Assembly (NCBI RefSeq): GCF_014280435.1
Contig: NZ_CP060388.1
Coordinates: 2,546,501 to 2,610,500, forward strand
DNA length: 64,000 bases
Source: Sphingobium sp. KCTC 72723
GTDB taxonomy: Bacteria > Pseudomonadota > Alphaproteobacteria > Sphingomonadales > Sphingomonadaceae
Direction: 5' to 3'
The notes under the pieces: generated by a model
Databases searched by the model: none
What the model was told of the DNA's origin: nothing
Seen by the model: the letters and a program-made list of their open reading frames with translations, nothing else
Shown: positions 34,484-42,894 of the stretch, in pieces
How the letters are laid out: each line of letters opens with the position of its first letter
How positions within the stretch are numbered: the first letter of the stretch is position 1
Program-made: the position numbers and the translations under genes

Positions 34484-36300
34484 GCGGGGATCAAACTTTC
34501 ATCTCCAAGATGGCACAGGATACGACTGTCTCCAGCCGCGCCTTTGTTCAGCGGACGGCGAGGCGGGGGCGTGGTGTTGCACAACCCGTCCACGCGCGCA
34601 GCGCAACGCGGCAGGAAACGGCAGAGGTCAGGATGGTCGCTGCTCGCGCCGATCGGCGGCGGCGCGGCCCCGGCATGGCTTTCCTCCAGCCACCCCGCCC
34701 GCATTTCCGGCACCGACCCGATCAGCAGGTCGGTATAGGGATGAAAGGGCGCAACCCCGAATGCCGCGCGCGGTCCCGTCTCCACCATCGTACCGGAATA
34801 GAGGACCAATATGTCGTCGCAAATCGCCCGTACCGTCGAAATATCATGGCTGATGAACATCGTCGCGATGCCCAGTTCCCGGCGCAATTCCGCCATCAAC
34901 TCCAAAATCGCGGCCCCCACCACTGTATCCAGCGCCGACGTCACTTCGTCGCACAGGATCAGTTGAGGATCGGCCGCCAGTGCGCGGGCCAGATTGATCC
35001 GCTGCTTCTGCCCGCCCGACAGCGCGCCGATCGGCCGGTCGATCAGGCTGGCGGGCAAACGGATCAGGTCCAGCAGTTCCAACACCCGCAAATGCGCGGC
35101 ATTGCCCTTCAGGTCATGATAGAAAGCCAATGGTCGCGCCAATATCCGCCCCACGCTATGCGCGGGATTAAGCGCCGTATCGGCATTCTGGAACACCAGC
35201 TGCACCCGGCGGAACTGCTCGCGACTGCGCCCCTGCAAGCCCGGCGGCAGCACCTGCCCGTCCAGCAACACCTGCCCGCTCGCCGGTGGCAGCAGACCGG
35301 CGATAACCCGCGCGATGGTCGACTTGCCCGACCCGCTCTCGCCGATCACGCCCAAAGTCGCGCCCCGCTCGATCGTCAGGTTGATGTCGCGCAGCACCGG
35401 AATGCGCGGCCGCCCATCCTTGCCGATCTTGCCATAGCCCGCCGTCATGCCCCGTATCTCCAGCAACGGCGCGGCGGGCAGGGCGATTGTTTCGGGCGCG
35501 GGGCGAATGGCGGGCCGGGCGGCGGCCATCAGCGTGCGGGTATATTCGTCCGCGGGCGCGTGCAATATCTGTGCAGCTCGGCCCGCCTCACGGATGCGCC
35601 CCTGGCTCAGCACCACGATCTGGTCCGCCATCTGCGCCACCACGGCCAGGTCATGCGATACATAAATCGCTGTCGCCCCGCGCTCCAGCACCACGGCTTT
35701 GAATGCGCGCAGCACCTCGATCTGCGTGGTCACGTCCAGCGCCGTGGTCGGCTCGTCCAATATCACCAGTTCAGGGTCGGTGATCAGTGCCATTGCCGCC
35801 ATCAGCCGCTGCAACTGCCCGCCCGACAATTGATGCGGATAGCGCGTGCCGATCGTGTCGGGTAAGGGCAAAGCGAGCGCGCGGAACAGCTCGATCGCCT
35901 TGGCCTCCGCCTTGTCGCGCGGCATCAGGTCATGGATCAGTGCGGGTTCCACCACCTGATCCATGATCGTGCGCGACGGGTTGAAGGCCGAAGCGGCGCT
36001 TTGCGCGATATAGGCGATGCGGTTGCCCCGCAACTGCGCCAGCGCACTGCGATCCAGCTTGGTAAGGTCCACATCGCCCACCCGGATCGACCCGCCCGCA
36101 ATCGTCGCGCCGGGCCGTGCATGGCCCAACAGCGTCAGCGCGATCGTGGTCTTGCCCGACCCGCTTTCGCCGATCAACGCCAGCACTTCGCCCCGCTGCA
36201 ACGCAAAGTCGATGCCGCTGACGATCGGAAAAACCTCGCCCGCCGCATTGCGCGCAGTGACGGTCAGGTTTTTTACTTCGACATGGGGCAGGTCGCTCAT
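34480..36300 (-). CDS. Dipeptide/opine ABC transporter, fused double ATPase (DppD-DppF)
   Basis: A 606-residue protein with two complete ABC ATPases. The first half has Walker A GESGSGKTT (about residue 40), LSGGQLQRLMAAM and VILDEPTTALDVT; the second has GESGSGKST, LSGGQKQRINLARAL and ILCDEVTSALDTV. The C-terminus carries the Cys-containing tail typical of DppF-type subunits (LCRFLPRCA). It powers the importer formed with the two permeases and the binding protein. Both junctions are ATGA overlaps. The fusion of D and F subunits is common in alphaproteobacterial peptide and glutathione importers. Confidence 0.93.
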   Translation of the reverse strand: MSDLPHVEVKNLTVTARNAAGEVFPIVSGIDFALQRGEVLALIGESGSGKTTIALTLLGHARPGATIAGGSIRVGDVDLTKLDRSALAQLRGNRIAYIAQSAASAFNPSRTIMDQVVEPALIHDLMPRDKAEAKAIELFRALALPLPDTIGTRYPHQLSGGQLQRLMAAMALITDPELVILDEPTTALDVTTQIEVLRAFKAVVLERGATAIYVSHDLAVVAQMADQIVVLSQGRIREAGRAAQILHAPADEYTRTLMAAARPAIRPAPETIALPAAPLLEIRGMTAGYGKIGKDGRPRIPVLRDINLTIERGATLGVIGESGSGKSTIARVIAGLLPPASGQVLLDGQVLPPGLQGRSREQFRRVQLVFQNADTALNPAHSVGRILARPLAFYHDLKGNAAHLRVLELLDLIRLPASLIDRPIGALSGGQKQRINLARALAADPQLILCDEVTSALDTVVGAAILELMAELRRELGIATMFISHDISTVRAICDDILVLYSGTMVETGPRAAFGVAPFHPYTDLLIGSVPEMRAGWLEESHAGAAPPPIGASSDHPDLCRFLPRCAARVDGLCNTTPPPRRPLNKGAAGDSRILCHLGDESLIPA

Positions 36301-37130
36301 CGGCCTTTTCCCTTGCCCGAAAATCCGATCGCGTCGATCAGCAAATTCACCCCCACGGTCAGCGTCGCAATCGCAACCGCCGGTGCCAATATCGCCAGCG
36401 CCCCTTCGCCCAGCCCGGAAATATTCTCCCGCACCAGCGACCCCAGATCCGCGTCGGGCGGCTGCACGCCCAGGCCCAGGAAAGAAAGCCCCGACAGCAG
36501 CAGCACGATGAACACGAAGCGCAGGCCGAAATCGGCCAGCAGTGGGTGGATCATATTGGGCAATATCTCGGCAATCGCGATATGAAACCGTCTCTCGCCC
36601 CGCGCCCGCGCCACCTGCACATAATCCATCTGCGCCAGATTGACCGCCAGCGCCCGCGCAATCCGGAAATTGCCCGGCACATAGGTGAACGCCGCGATCA
36701 GCAGCAGCAATCCCAGCGAAGACCCGAACGCCGCCACCAGCACCAGCGAGAAAATCTTGGACGGGATGGAAATCAGCATGTCCATGAAGCGCGACAACGG
36801 CTCGTCTACTTTTGCCCCACCCACCGCCGCCGTCAGCGCCAGCGCCGTGCCGGTCATGCTCGCCAGCAACGCCGCCGCCGCCGCCAGCCCCACCGTATAG
36901 CGTGCGCCCGACAATAACCGGCTCAGCACGTCCCGGCCCAGATAATCGCTGCCCAACCAATGCGCGCCCGACTGCCCGTCGAACACGTCATAGGCCACGA
37001 ACGCCCCCACCGGATAGGGCGCCAGCATTGGCCCGAACAGCGCGACAGCCAACCAGAAGATCACAAGCATCAGCCCGATCTTGCCTGATAGCGGCAGGGC
37101 TTTGGCCCGACGAAAAGCAGCACCCATCAT
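36297..37130 (-). CDS. ABC transporter permease (DppC-like)
   Basis: A 277-residue inner-membrane permease with about six helices. The N-terminal cytoplasmic segment and first helix (LMLVIFWLAVALFGPMLAPY) are followed by the DppC signature HWLGSDYLGRDVLSRLLSGA and the EAA coupling loop near RARGERRFHIAIAEILPN. The start at 37130 is an ATGATG overlapping the previous stop. It pairs with the DppB-like permease to form the channel for the oligopeptide/opine-type importer. Confidence 0.92.
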   Translation of the reverse strand: MMGAAFRRAKALPLSGKIGLMLVIFWLAVALFGPMLAPYPVGAFVAYDVFDGQSGAHWLGSDYLGRDVLSRLLSGARYTVGLAAAAALLASMTGTALALTAAVGGAKVDEPLSRFMDMLISIPSKIFSLVLVAAFGSSLGLLLLIAAFTYVPGNFRIARALAVNLAQMDYVQVARARGERRFHIAIAEILPNMIHPLLADFGLRFVFIVLLLSGLSFLGLGVQPPDADLGSLVRENISGLGEGALAILAPAVAIATLTVGVNLLIDAIGFSGKGKGR

Positions 37131-38107
37131 TGCGCCCGCAGCCTGGGGTTGGCGAGGATCGCGGTCACATCCGCGATCAGCATCAGGAGGAGATAGGCCG
37201 CGCAGAATATCATCGCGCACGCCTGCAACAACGGCATGTCGCGGCTGGTGACGGCATTGACCATCAGGCTGGCGAGGCCGGGATAGTTGAAGATGGTTTC
37301 CACGATCACCGCCCCGCCCAACAGGTAGGACAGGCTCAATGCCATCGCGTTGACGATCGGCGCGATCGCGTTGGGCATTATGTGGCGCAGCACGACCTGC
37401 ACCGGCGCAACGCCCTTCAGCACTGCCATTTCGACATAGGGCCGGTCCATCTGGTCGATCACTGCCGCGCGCGTCATCCGCGCCATCTGCGCGATGACGA
37501 CGACGCTGAGCGTCAGCATCGGCATCGCGACCCCGCGCAGGTAATCGCCCCACGCCATCTCGTCGGACACCAAAGCGATCGAAGGCAGCCAGCGCAGCTT
37601 GACCGAGAAGATCAGCACAGCAACCGTCGCCACCAGAAATTCCGGCACCGCGACCATCGACAAGGTTACGATGTTGAGCGCCCGGTCGATCCGCCCGCCC
37701 CGGTTCATTGCCGAACCGATGCCGATCGCCAGCGCTACCGGCACCGCCACCAGCGCGCTCAGCGCGGCGAGCAACAGGCTGTTGGGCAACCGCTCGGCAA
37801 TCACTTCCGCCACCGGCATATTGGCGACCATCGACTGGCCCGGATCGCCGCTGACCATGCCCGTCAGCCAGCTGGCGTAACGGACATAGGCTGGCCGATC
37901 CAACCCCATCTCGTGCCGTAAGGCGGCGACCTGTTCCGCCGTCGCGCTTTGCCCCAGCGCTTCCTGCGCGGCGTCGCCGGGCAGCAATTGCGCGATCACG
38001 AAAATCGTCACCGACACCAGCAAAAGCGTCAGCAACGACGAAGCGAACCGCTGGCCGATCAGCATCAGCGCGGCGCGCAGGCCGCTCCGTGTGGACGCCC
38101 CCGCCAT
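37127..38107 (-). CDS. ABC transporter permease (DppB-like)
   Basis: A 326-residue permease. The first helix (LLTLLLVSVTIFVIAQLLPG) is followed by the DppB-type periplasmic region (GLDRPAYVRYASWL), and the coupling loop is around AVLKGVAPVQVVLRHIMPNA. The ATG at 38107 shares one base with the binding-protein stop (TGATG); GTG 38122 would add five residues. It works with the DppC-like permease and the fused ATPase. Confidence 0.92.
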   Translation of the reverse strand: MAGASTRSGLRAALMLIGQRFASSLLTLLLVSVTIFVIAQLLPGDAAQEALGQSATAEQVAALRHEMGLDRPAYVRYASWLTGMVSGDPGQSMVANMPVAEVIAERLPNSLLLAALSALVAVPVALAIGIGSAMNRGGRIDRALNIVTLSMVAVPEFLVATVAVLIFSVKLRWLPSIALVSDEMAWGDYLRGVAMPMLTLSVVVIAQMARMTRAAVIDQMDRPYVEMAVLKGVAPVQVVLRHIMPNAIAPIVNAMALSLSYLLGGAVIVETIFNYPGLASLMVNAVTSRDMPLLQACAMIFCAAYLLLMLIADVTAILANPRLRAQ

Positions 38108-39648
38108 CAGCCTTCCCACCACACATGTTCGGCGAACTGATAACCCATCAGCCCGCCCAGCGAGACGGGATACAGCCCCTTCAACCGCCGGTCATATCCA
38201 TCGATCAGGCTGATGAACACCGGAATGCCGACGCCGCAATGGTCGCGGACCAGCCCCTGCATCTCGCCATATAATTGCTTGCGCCGCGCCTGATCCGCCT
38301 CGCCCCGCGCTTCCAGAAGCAGCCGGTCGAAGCGGGGATTCTTCCACCCGCTCTCGTTCCAGGCCGCGTCGGATTTGTAGAACAGGCTGAACAGCAGGTC
38401 GGCGGTCGGGCGCGGGTTGGTGTTGCCGAAACCCAGTGGATGCTTCATCCAGTGGGTCGACCAATATCCATCCGCCGGCACCCGGTTGACCGCCAGCTTC
38501 AATCCCACGCGCGACCCATATTCCTGCAATATCGACGCCATGTCGACCGATCCATCGGCGGCGGGCGACGCATAGACCGGCAACCGCACCCCGCTCAGCC
38601 CCGCCCGCTGCAAATGCCAGCGCGCCTTGTCCAGGTCGAGGCTCGTCTGCGGCAAATCGGCGCGATAATAGGGGTGGAAGGGCGGGATCGGATGATCGTT
38701 GGCGATGGTCGCATAGCCGCGATAGAGCGCCCGCTTGATCAACGGCCGGTCGATCAGATATTTCATCGCTGCCACGAAATGCGGATTGCCGGTCGGCAAT
38801 TGCCGCTGCTGCATGATGAGGTTCGTATAAAGCCCCGACTGGGTTTCCAGCAGGCCATGGCCGCGCGACGCTATGATACGCTTGGTCGATCGCGGATTGA
38901 CCGCAATCACCAGATGCACGTCACCCGACAACAGCGCATTGACCCGGCTGACCTCGTCGGGAATGCCGATCAGCTCGATCTCGTCCAGATAGGGCTTGCC
39001 CGGCTTCCAGAAATTGGGGTTGCGCCGCGCCAGCGTGCGCACGCCCGGCCGGAACTGCGCGCACAGATAGGGACCAGTGCCGTTGGCGGTGCGAAAATCG
39101 CTGGTCCCCGCACGCAGGATCAGGAAATGCGATTGCGCCAATATGGTCGGCAAATCGGCATTGGGTCCGGTCAGCCGGATGGTCAGCGCGTGCCGACCGG
39201 TCGCCTTGACCTGCGCGAACTGCTCGGCGATCTGCGCCATTTTGGAGCCTGTCGCCGCATCCTTGTGCCGTAACAAAGACCAGACGACATCGGCGGCGGT
39301 CAGGTCCGCGCCATCATGGAATGTCACGCCCCGGCGCAACTGCACATGCCAGCTGATCTGGTCGGTGCTTTCCATCCGCTCGGCCAGCGCCGGACGGGGC
39401 GTGAGGGCGCGATCCAGCTGGGTCAGCCCGCTATAGAACATATAATGGCGGACATAATCGGTCGACAATGCGCCCTTGGCCGGGTCCAGCGTATCGGCGG
39501 TCGAACTGGACAGGCTGGCCACGCGGATGCGCCCGCCTTGTCGGGGCTTGCTCGCGGCCAGTGCGCCGGGGGACAACAGCAACCCAGCGCCCAGCCCCAG
39601 CCCGGCACCGATCATCGCGCGGCGTGAAAAAGGCGGCTGTCCGTCCAT
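38107..39648 (-). CDS. ABC transporter substrate-binding protein (SBP family 5), Tat-exported
   Basis: A 513-residue periplasmic binding protein. A Tat signal (FSRRAMIGAGLGLGAGLLLS) is followed by the family-5 core: YSGLTQLDRALTPRPALAER, LRRGVTFHDGADLTAADVVW, and TGPYLCAQFRPG. Family 5 binds di/oligopeptides, nickel, opines and related polar compounds; the ligand cannot be deduced. The ATG at 39648 shares a base with the preceding gene stop. Placement beside two different amine oxidases points to an amine- or amino acid-derived ligand rather than general peptides. Confidence 0.9.
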   Translation of the reverse strand: MDGQPPFSRRAMIGAGLGLGAGLLLSPGALAASKPRQGGRIRVASLSSSTADTLDPAKGALSTDYVRHYMFYSGLTQLDRALTPRPALAERMESTDQISWHVQLRRGVTFHDGADLTAADVVWSLLRHKDAATGSKMAQIAEQFAQVKATGRHALTIRLTGPNADLPTILAQSHFLILRAGTSDFRTANGTGPYLCAQFRPGVRTLARRNPNFWKPGKPYLDEIELIGIPDEVSRVNALLSGDVHLVIAVNPRSTKRIIASRGHGLLETQSGLYTNLIMQQRQLPTGNPHFVAAMKYLIDRPLIKRALYRGYATIANDHPIPPFHPYYRADLPQTSLDLDKARWHLQRAGLSGVRLPVYASPAADGSVDMASILQEYGSRVGLKLAVNRVPADGYWSTHWMKHPLGFGNTNPRPTADLLFSLFYKSDAAWNESGWKNPRFDRLLLEARGEADQARRKQLYGEMQGLVRDHCGVGIPVFISLIDGYDRRLKGLYPVSLGGLMGYQFAEHVWWEG

Positions 39649-40934
39649 CAATGGATCACATCCTGCCATTTATACCACAGCCCCACCAGCGGCAGGAACC
39701 ATGGCTTGCCGAAATGGCCCGGCACGTTCGGCCAGTCGAGATTGGCCCAGGGGTTGGCGTCCGGCTCGCCGCTCATCACGCGCGCCATCTGCTGCCCCAT
39801 ATGGGTCGCCATCTGCACGCCATGGCCGCTATAGCCCATGGAATAATAAAGCCCGTCCGTCTCGCCCGCGCGCGGCAGGCGATCGGCGGTCAGGTCCACC
39901 ATCCCGCCCCACACATGATCGACGCCCACGCCTTTGAGCGCCGGGAATATCGCGCCCAGCGTTTCTTCAAGAATGCGCCCGCTTTTCATGTCGGACCGGG
40001 GATCGCTGATCGCAAAGCGCGCCCGTCCGCCAAATATCAGCCGGTTGTCGGGGGTCAGGCGGAAATAATTGCCGATATTCTTGCTGGTCACATAATTGCG
40101 CCGCCCCGGCAGCAGCCGGTCGATCAGCGCATCGTCCAGCCGCTCGGTCGCGATCACGAAACTGCCCACCGACACGATCCGCCGCCGGAAAAATCCGAAC
40201 GGTCCCACCTCAGGCGCGCCGCCGGTCGCGACCAGCACCTGTTTCGCACTAACGGTCCCGCGCGCGCTGGTCACGCGCCATCCGGTCGCCACGCGATCAA
40301 GCCCCATGACCTCTGCCCGCTCGAAAATCCGCGCCCCGGCCCGCGCCGCCGCGTCGGCCAGCCCGACCCCGAACCGCCCCGGATGGATCTGCGCGCTCGT
40401 CGTCTGGATCAGCGCGCCGTGAAAAGCGTCCGATCCCACTTCCTCGGCCATCCGCTCAGGCGGCACCAGCCGGACGTTGGTATCGACTTCGGCGGCCAGC
40501 AAATCATGCGCCCGCACCAACTTGTCATAATGGGCAGGCTTGGCCGCCAGCTTCACCCGGCCGCAGCGCGTGAAGTTGCAATCAATGCCTTCCTCGCGCG
40601 CCAGCCGCTCGACCGTATCGACGGCATCGCAATGCGCCCGATACCAGGCACCTGCGACCTGCTTGCCGAATTTGGCCGACAGCGCGCCATAATCATGCGC
40701 CGTGCCATTATTGCACTGACCGCCATTGCGCCCCGAAGCCTCACCCACGACTTGGCCCTTCTCCAGCAGCACGACGCTCGCGCCGCGCTTGGCCAGCGCC
40801 AGTGCCGCCGACAGGCCGGTAAAGCCGCCACCGATGATGACGACATCGGCCGACCCTTCGACTCCACCCTCCGCCCCGCCCGCAAAGGCCGGGGCGCTGG
40901 CGAGCCAGTAGGAAAGGGGGGAGGGCGCGGCCAT
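39648..40934 (-). CDS. FAD-dependent amine oxidase (PuuB/OrdL-like)
   Basis: A 428-residue flavoprotein of the gamma-glutamylputrescine oxidase (PuuB) group. The FAD motif DVVIIGGGFTGLSAALALAK, the group-typical GEASGRNGGQCNNGTAHDYG, VATGGAPEV and the C-terminal GLYYSMGYSGHGVQMATHMG are present. PuuB oxidises the free amine of gamma-glutamyl-putrescine to an aldehyde plus ammonia and H2O2. The ATG at 40934 is seven bases after the HAD gene. No gamma-glutamylputrescine synthetase (PuuA) is in the window, so the protecting group may be different here. Confidence 0.87.
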   Translation of the reverse strand: MAAPSPLSYWLASAPAFAGGAEGGVEGSADVVIIGGGFTGLSAALALAKRGASVVLLEKGQVVGEASGRNGGQCNNGTAHDYGALSAKFGKQVAGAWYRAHCDAVDTVERLAREEGIDCNFTRCGRVKLAAKPAHYDKLVRAHDLLAAEVDTNVRLVPPERMAEEVGSDAFHGALIQTTSAQIHPGRFGVGLADAAARAGARIFERAEVMGLDRVATGWRVTSARGTVSAKQVLVATGGAPEVGPFGFFRRRIVSVGSFVIATERLDDALIDRLLPGRRNYVTSKNIGNYFRLTPDNRLIFGGRARFAISDPRSDMKSGRILEETLGAIFPALKGVGVDHVWGGMVDLTADRLPRAGETDGLYYSMGYSGHGVQMATHMGQQMARVMSGEPDANPWANLDWPNVPGHFGKPWFLPLVGLWYKWQDVIH

Positions 40935-40941
40935 TATCCGA

Positions 40942-41610
40942 TCAAAGGCCCACGACGGCGGGCAGGCAACCGATATGGGGAATTTCCACGTCGCGGTAGA
41001 AGGCATTGGACGGCTCATGCCCCCGACCCACGAACACGCGGCAGCCAAAATGCAGGTCCGTTGCTGTATTCTGGTCGTAGCGGAAGCTGGAGGAGACATG
41101 CATCATATCCTCCGGGTTCGCGCCCAGTTGATCGAACATATATTCGAACGCCTGCATCCGTGGCTTGTACGCCTGTGCCATCTGCGCGGTATAGACGGCG
41201 TGGAACGGCGCGCCCAGCATCCCGACATTATGATGGATCTGTTCGTTCATCGCGTTGGACAGGATGACCAGCGGAATCTTGTCGCCAATCTGGCTCAGTC
41301 CACCGGCAACATCGTCATGCGGACCCCAAGTCGGCACGGCGGCATACACGGCGTCTGCGTCTGCTTCATTATACGCCACGCCCCATTTCTGGCATGTCCG
41401 GCGCAACGAATTGCGGATGATCTCCTGATAGGGTTCCCATGGTCCCATCACCTGATCGAACCGATAGCCGCCCCAATCCTTGCAGAAAGCAGGCAGTTTT
41501 TCCGCGTCGATCCGGTCGGCCATGAACGCGGTCGCCATTTCCGTCATGCGGAACCGGGTCAGCGTGCCATAGCAGTCGAAGCTGATATATTTGGGCCGGA
41601 AATTGGGCAT
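40942..41610 (-). CDS. HAD-superfamily hydrolase (haloacid dehalogenase type II-like)
   Basis: A 222-residue HAD protein. Nucleophile Asp12 is in YISFDCYGTLTRF, motif II Ser in VILSNAMNE, and the conserved Lys in AYKPRMQAFEY. In L-2-haloacid dehalogenases motif III reads SSNxxD; here it is VSSSFRYDQ with Ser in the Asn place, so dehalogenation is doubtful. The ATG at 41610 has AAGGAC ten bases upstream. It is the first gene of the nine-gene uptake-and-oxidation operon, with 239 bases of upstream DNA for its promoter. The substrate is unknown. Confidence 0.85.
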   Translation of the reverse strand: MPNFRPKYISFDCYGTLTRFRMTEMATAFMADRIDAEKLPAFCKDWGGYRFDQVMGPWEPYQEIIRNSLRRTCQKWGVAYNEADADAVYAAVPTWGPHDDVAGGLSQIGDKIPLVILSNAMNEQIHHNVGMLGAPFHAVYTAQMAQAYKPRMQAFEYMFDQLGANPEDMMHVSSSFRYDQNTATDLHFGCRVFVGRGHEPSNAFYRDVEIPHIGCLPAVVGL

Positions 41611-41849
41611 CGGCGGATCGTCCTTTGCAAGTTCTACAGATGGGCCTGCTGGCCGTGTGACAGAGGCATTACGCCATGGGCGCACCGGGACATGAAGCCC
41701 GTTTTTTCGGGTCGGGGCGCAGATATACGACTTTTTCCTGGCGCTATTCGGCATAGTTTGCCGCCTGCCCCCTGCGGCCATAATCGGGCAACATCATTGC
41801 GGCACGCCCATGCCCGGCGCGCGCATCCCCGGCACGGAATGTCGCGCCC

Positions 41850-42770
41850 TCAATAGCCCCGGCTGCGCGCGACTTCGCCGTCCATCGCCGCGCCTGCTTC
41901 ATGGCGGCGGATATTGGCGATCAACGCGCGCGCCGCGCTATCCGCGCGGGTCATGCTGGCGACATGGGGTGTCATGACGATGCGCGGATGCGCCCAGAAC
42001 GCATGGCCAGCGGGCAATGGTTCGGGGTCGAATACATCCAGCACCGCGCCCGAAATCCGTCCATCGTCCAGCAGCGACAGCAGATCCTGCTCCACCAGAT
42101 GCCCACCCCGCCCGACATTGATCAGGGCCGCGCTCTGCGGCAGTTGCGTCAGCGTCTCCCGGCACAAAATGCCGCGCGTGTCATCGGTCAGCGGCAACAG
42201 GCAGATGAGAATGTCGCACCCCGTCAGAAACGCTGGCATCTCCGCCGCGCCCGCAAAACAATCGACCCCCTCGACGGCATGGCGCGATCGACTCCACCCC
42301 GACAGCGCAAAGCCGAACGGCCGCAACGCGCCCAGCACCGCCTGCCCCAGATTGCCCAGCCCCATCACGCCGATGCGCCGTTCGCTCGCAGGCACCAGCT
42401 TGATCGGCGCCCAGCGCCCTTCGCGCTGCGCGATACCATGGTCGATCATGTTTCGATGCAGCATCAATGCCGCCATCGTCGCATATTCGACCATGCCCTG
42501 GGTGATTCCCGGCTCGATCATCCGCACGACCCGGACATGGTCCGGCAAGCGGCCCATATCGAACTGGTCGATCCCCGCGCCGATCGAAAACAGCACTTCC
42601 AGCGCGGGCAGGGTCGCTATCAGCTCGACCGAAGGATTCCATGCGGCGAGATAGCGGATGGAGGCAGGATCATGCGCATCGCCCGCTTCGGCAAAGCCAA
42701 TCGCTTCGTCCGCAAATATGCCGCGCCAGATGCGGCCCCGCGCCGGGTCGGATGTATAGAGCAGAGTCAC
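41850..42770 (-). CDS. D-2-hydroxyacid dehydrogenase (glyoxylate/hydroxypyruvate reductase type)
   Basis: A 306-residue NAD(P)H-dependent reductase of the GhrA type. It has the Rossmann motif RIGVMGLGNLGQAV, substrate Arg in INVGRGGHLVEQD, the catalytic Glu region LDVFDPEPLP and catalytic His in MTPHVASMT. The GTG start at 42770 has AGGAG eight bases upstream. It reduces glyoxylate or hydroxypyruvate. It is transcribed in the same direction as the catabolic operon, 239 bases ahead of it, and could remove glyoxylate released by a glycine/opine-type oxidase; that link is inference. Confidence 0.88.
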   Translation of the reverse strand: MTLLYTSDPARGRIWRGIFADEAIGFAEAGDAHDPASIRYLAAWNPSVELIATLPALEVLFSIGAGIDQFDMGRLPDHVRVVRMIEPGITQGMVEYATMAALMLHRNMIDHGIAQREGRWAPIKLVPASERRIGVMGLGNLGQAVLGALRPFGFALSGWSRSRHAVEGVDCFAGAAEMPAFLTGCDILICLLPLTDDTRGILCRETLTQLPQSAALINVGRGGHLVEQDLLSLLDDGRISGAVLDVFDPEPLPAGHAFWAHPRIVMTPHVASMTRADSAARALIANIRRHEAGAAMDGEVARSRGY

Positions 42771-42805
42771 AAACGACACTCCTGTAGGGCATGACGCCAA
42801 AAATC

Positions 42806-42882
42806 CTCCCCTGGCAGGGGAGGTGGCTGGCCGCAGGCCAGACGGAGGGGTGTCACACCTATGAAAGCGCAGCACCCCTCCA
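42806..42882 (-). terminator. Three tandem hairpins; intrinsic terminator of the TonB receptor gene
   Basis: Three perfect stems in a row: CCTCCCC/GGGGAGG (42806-42824), CTGGCC/GGCCAG (42828-42842) and GGAGGGGTG/CACCCCTCC (42845-42882). On the minus strand the last hairpin reached is followed by ATTTTT (complement of 42800-42805), giving a standard terminator 12 bases after the receptor stop. The GC-rich triplet looks like a dispersed genomic repeat. Confidence 0.7.
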
Positions 42883-42894
42883 TAGGGCGGATCA

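Noticed and set aside
38107..38122. GTG 38122 as the DppB-like start
   Set aside because: It adds only five residues, overlaps the binding-protein gene more, and has no better ribosome site than ATG 38107 with its TGATG junction.
41611..41849. CCCG-T6-CGGG stem upstream of the nine-gene operon as a terminator
   Set aside because: The T run is the loop, not the tail, and the stem is only four base pairs.
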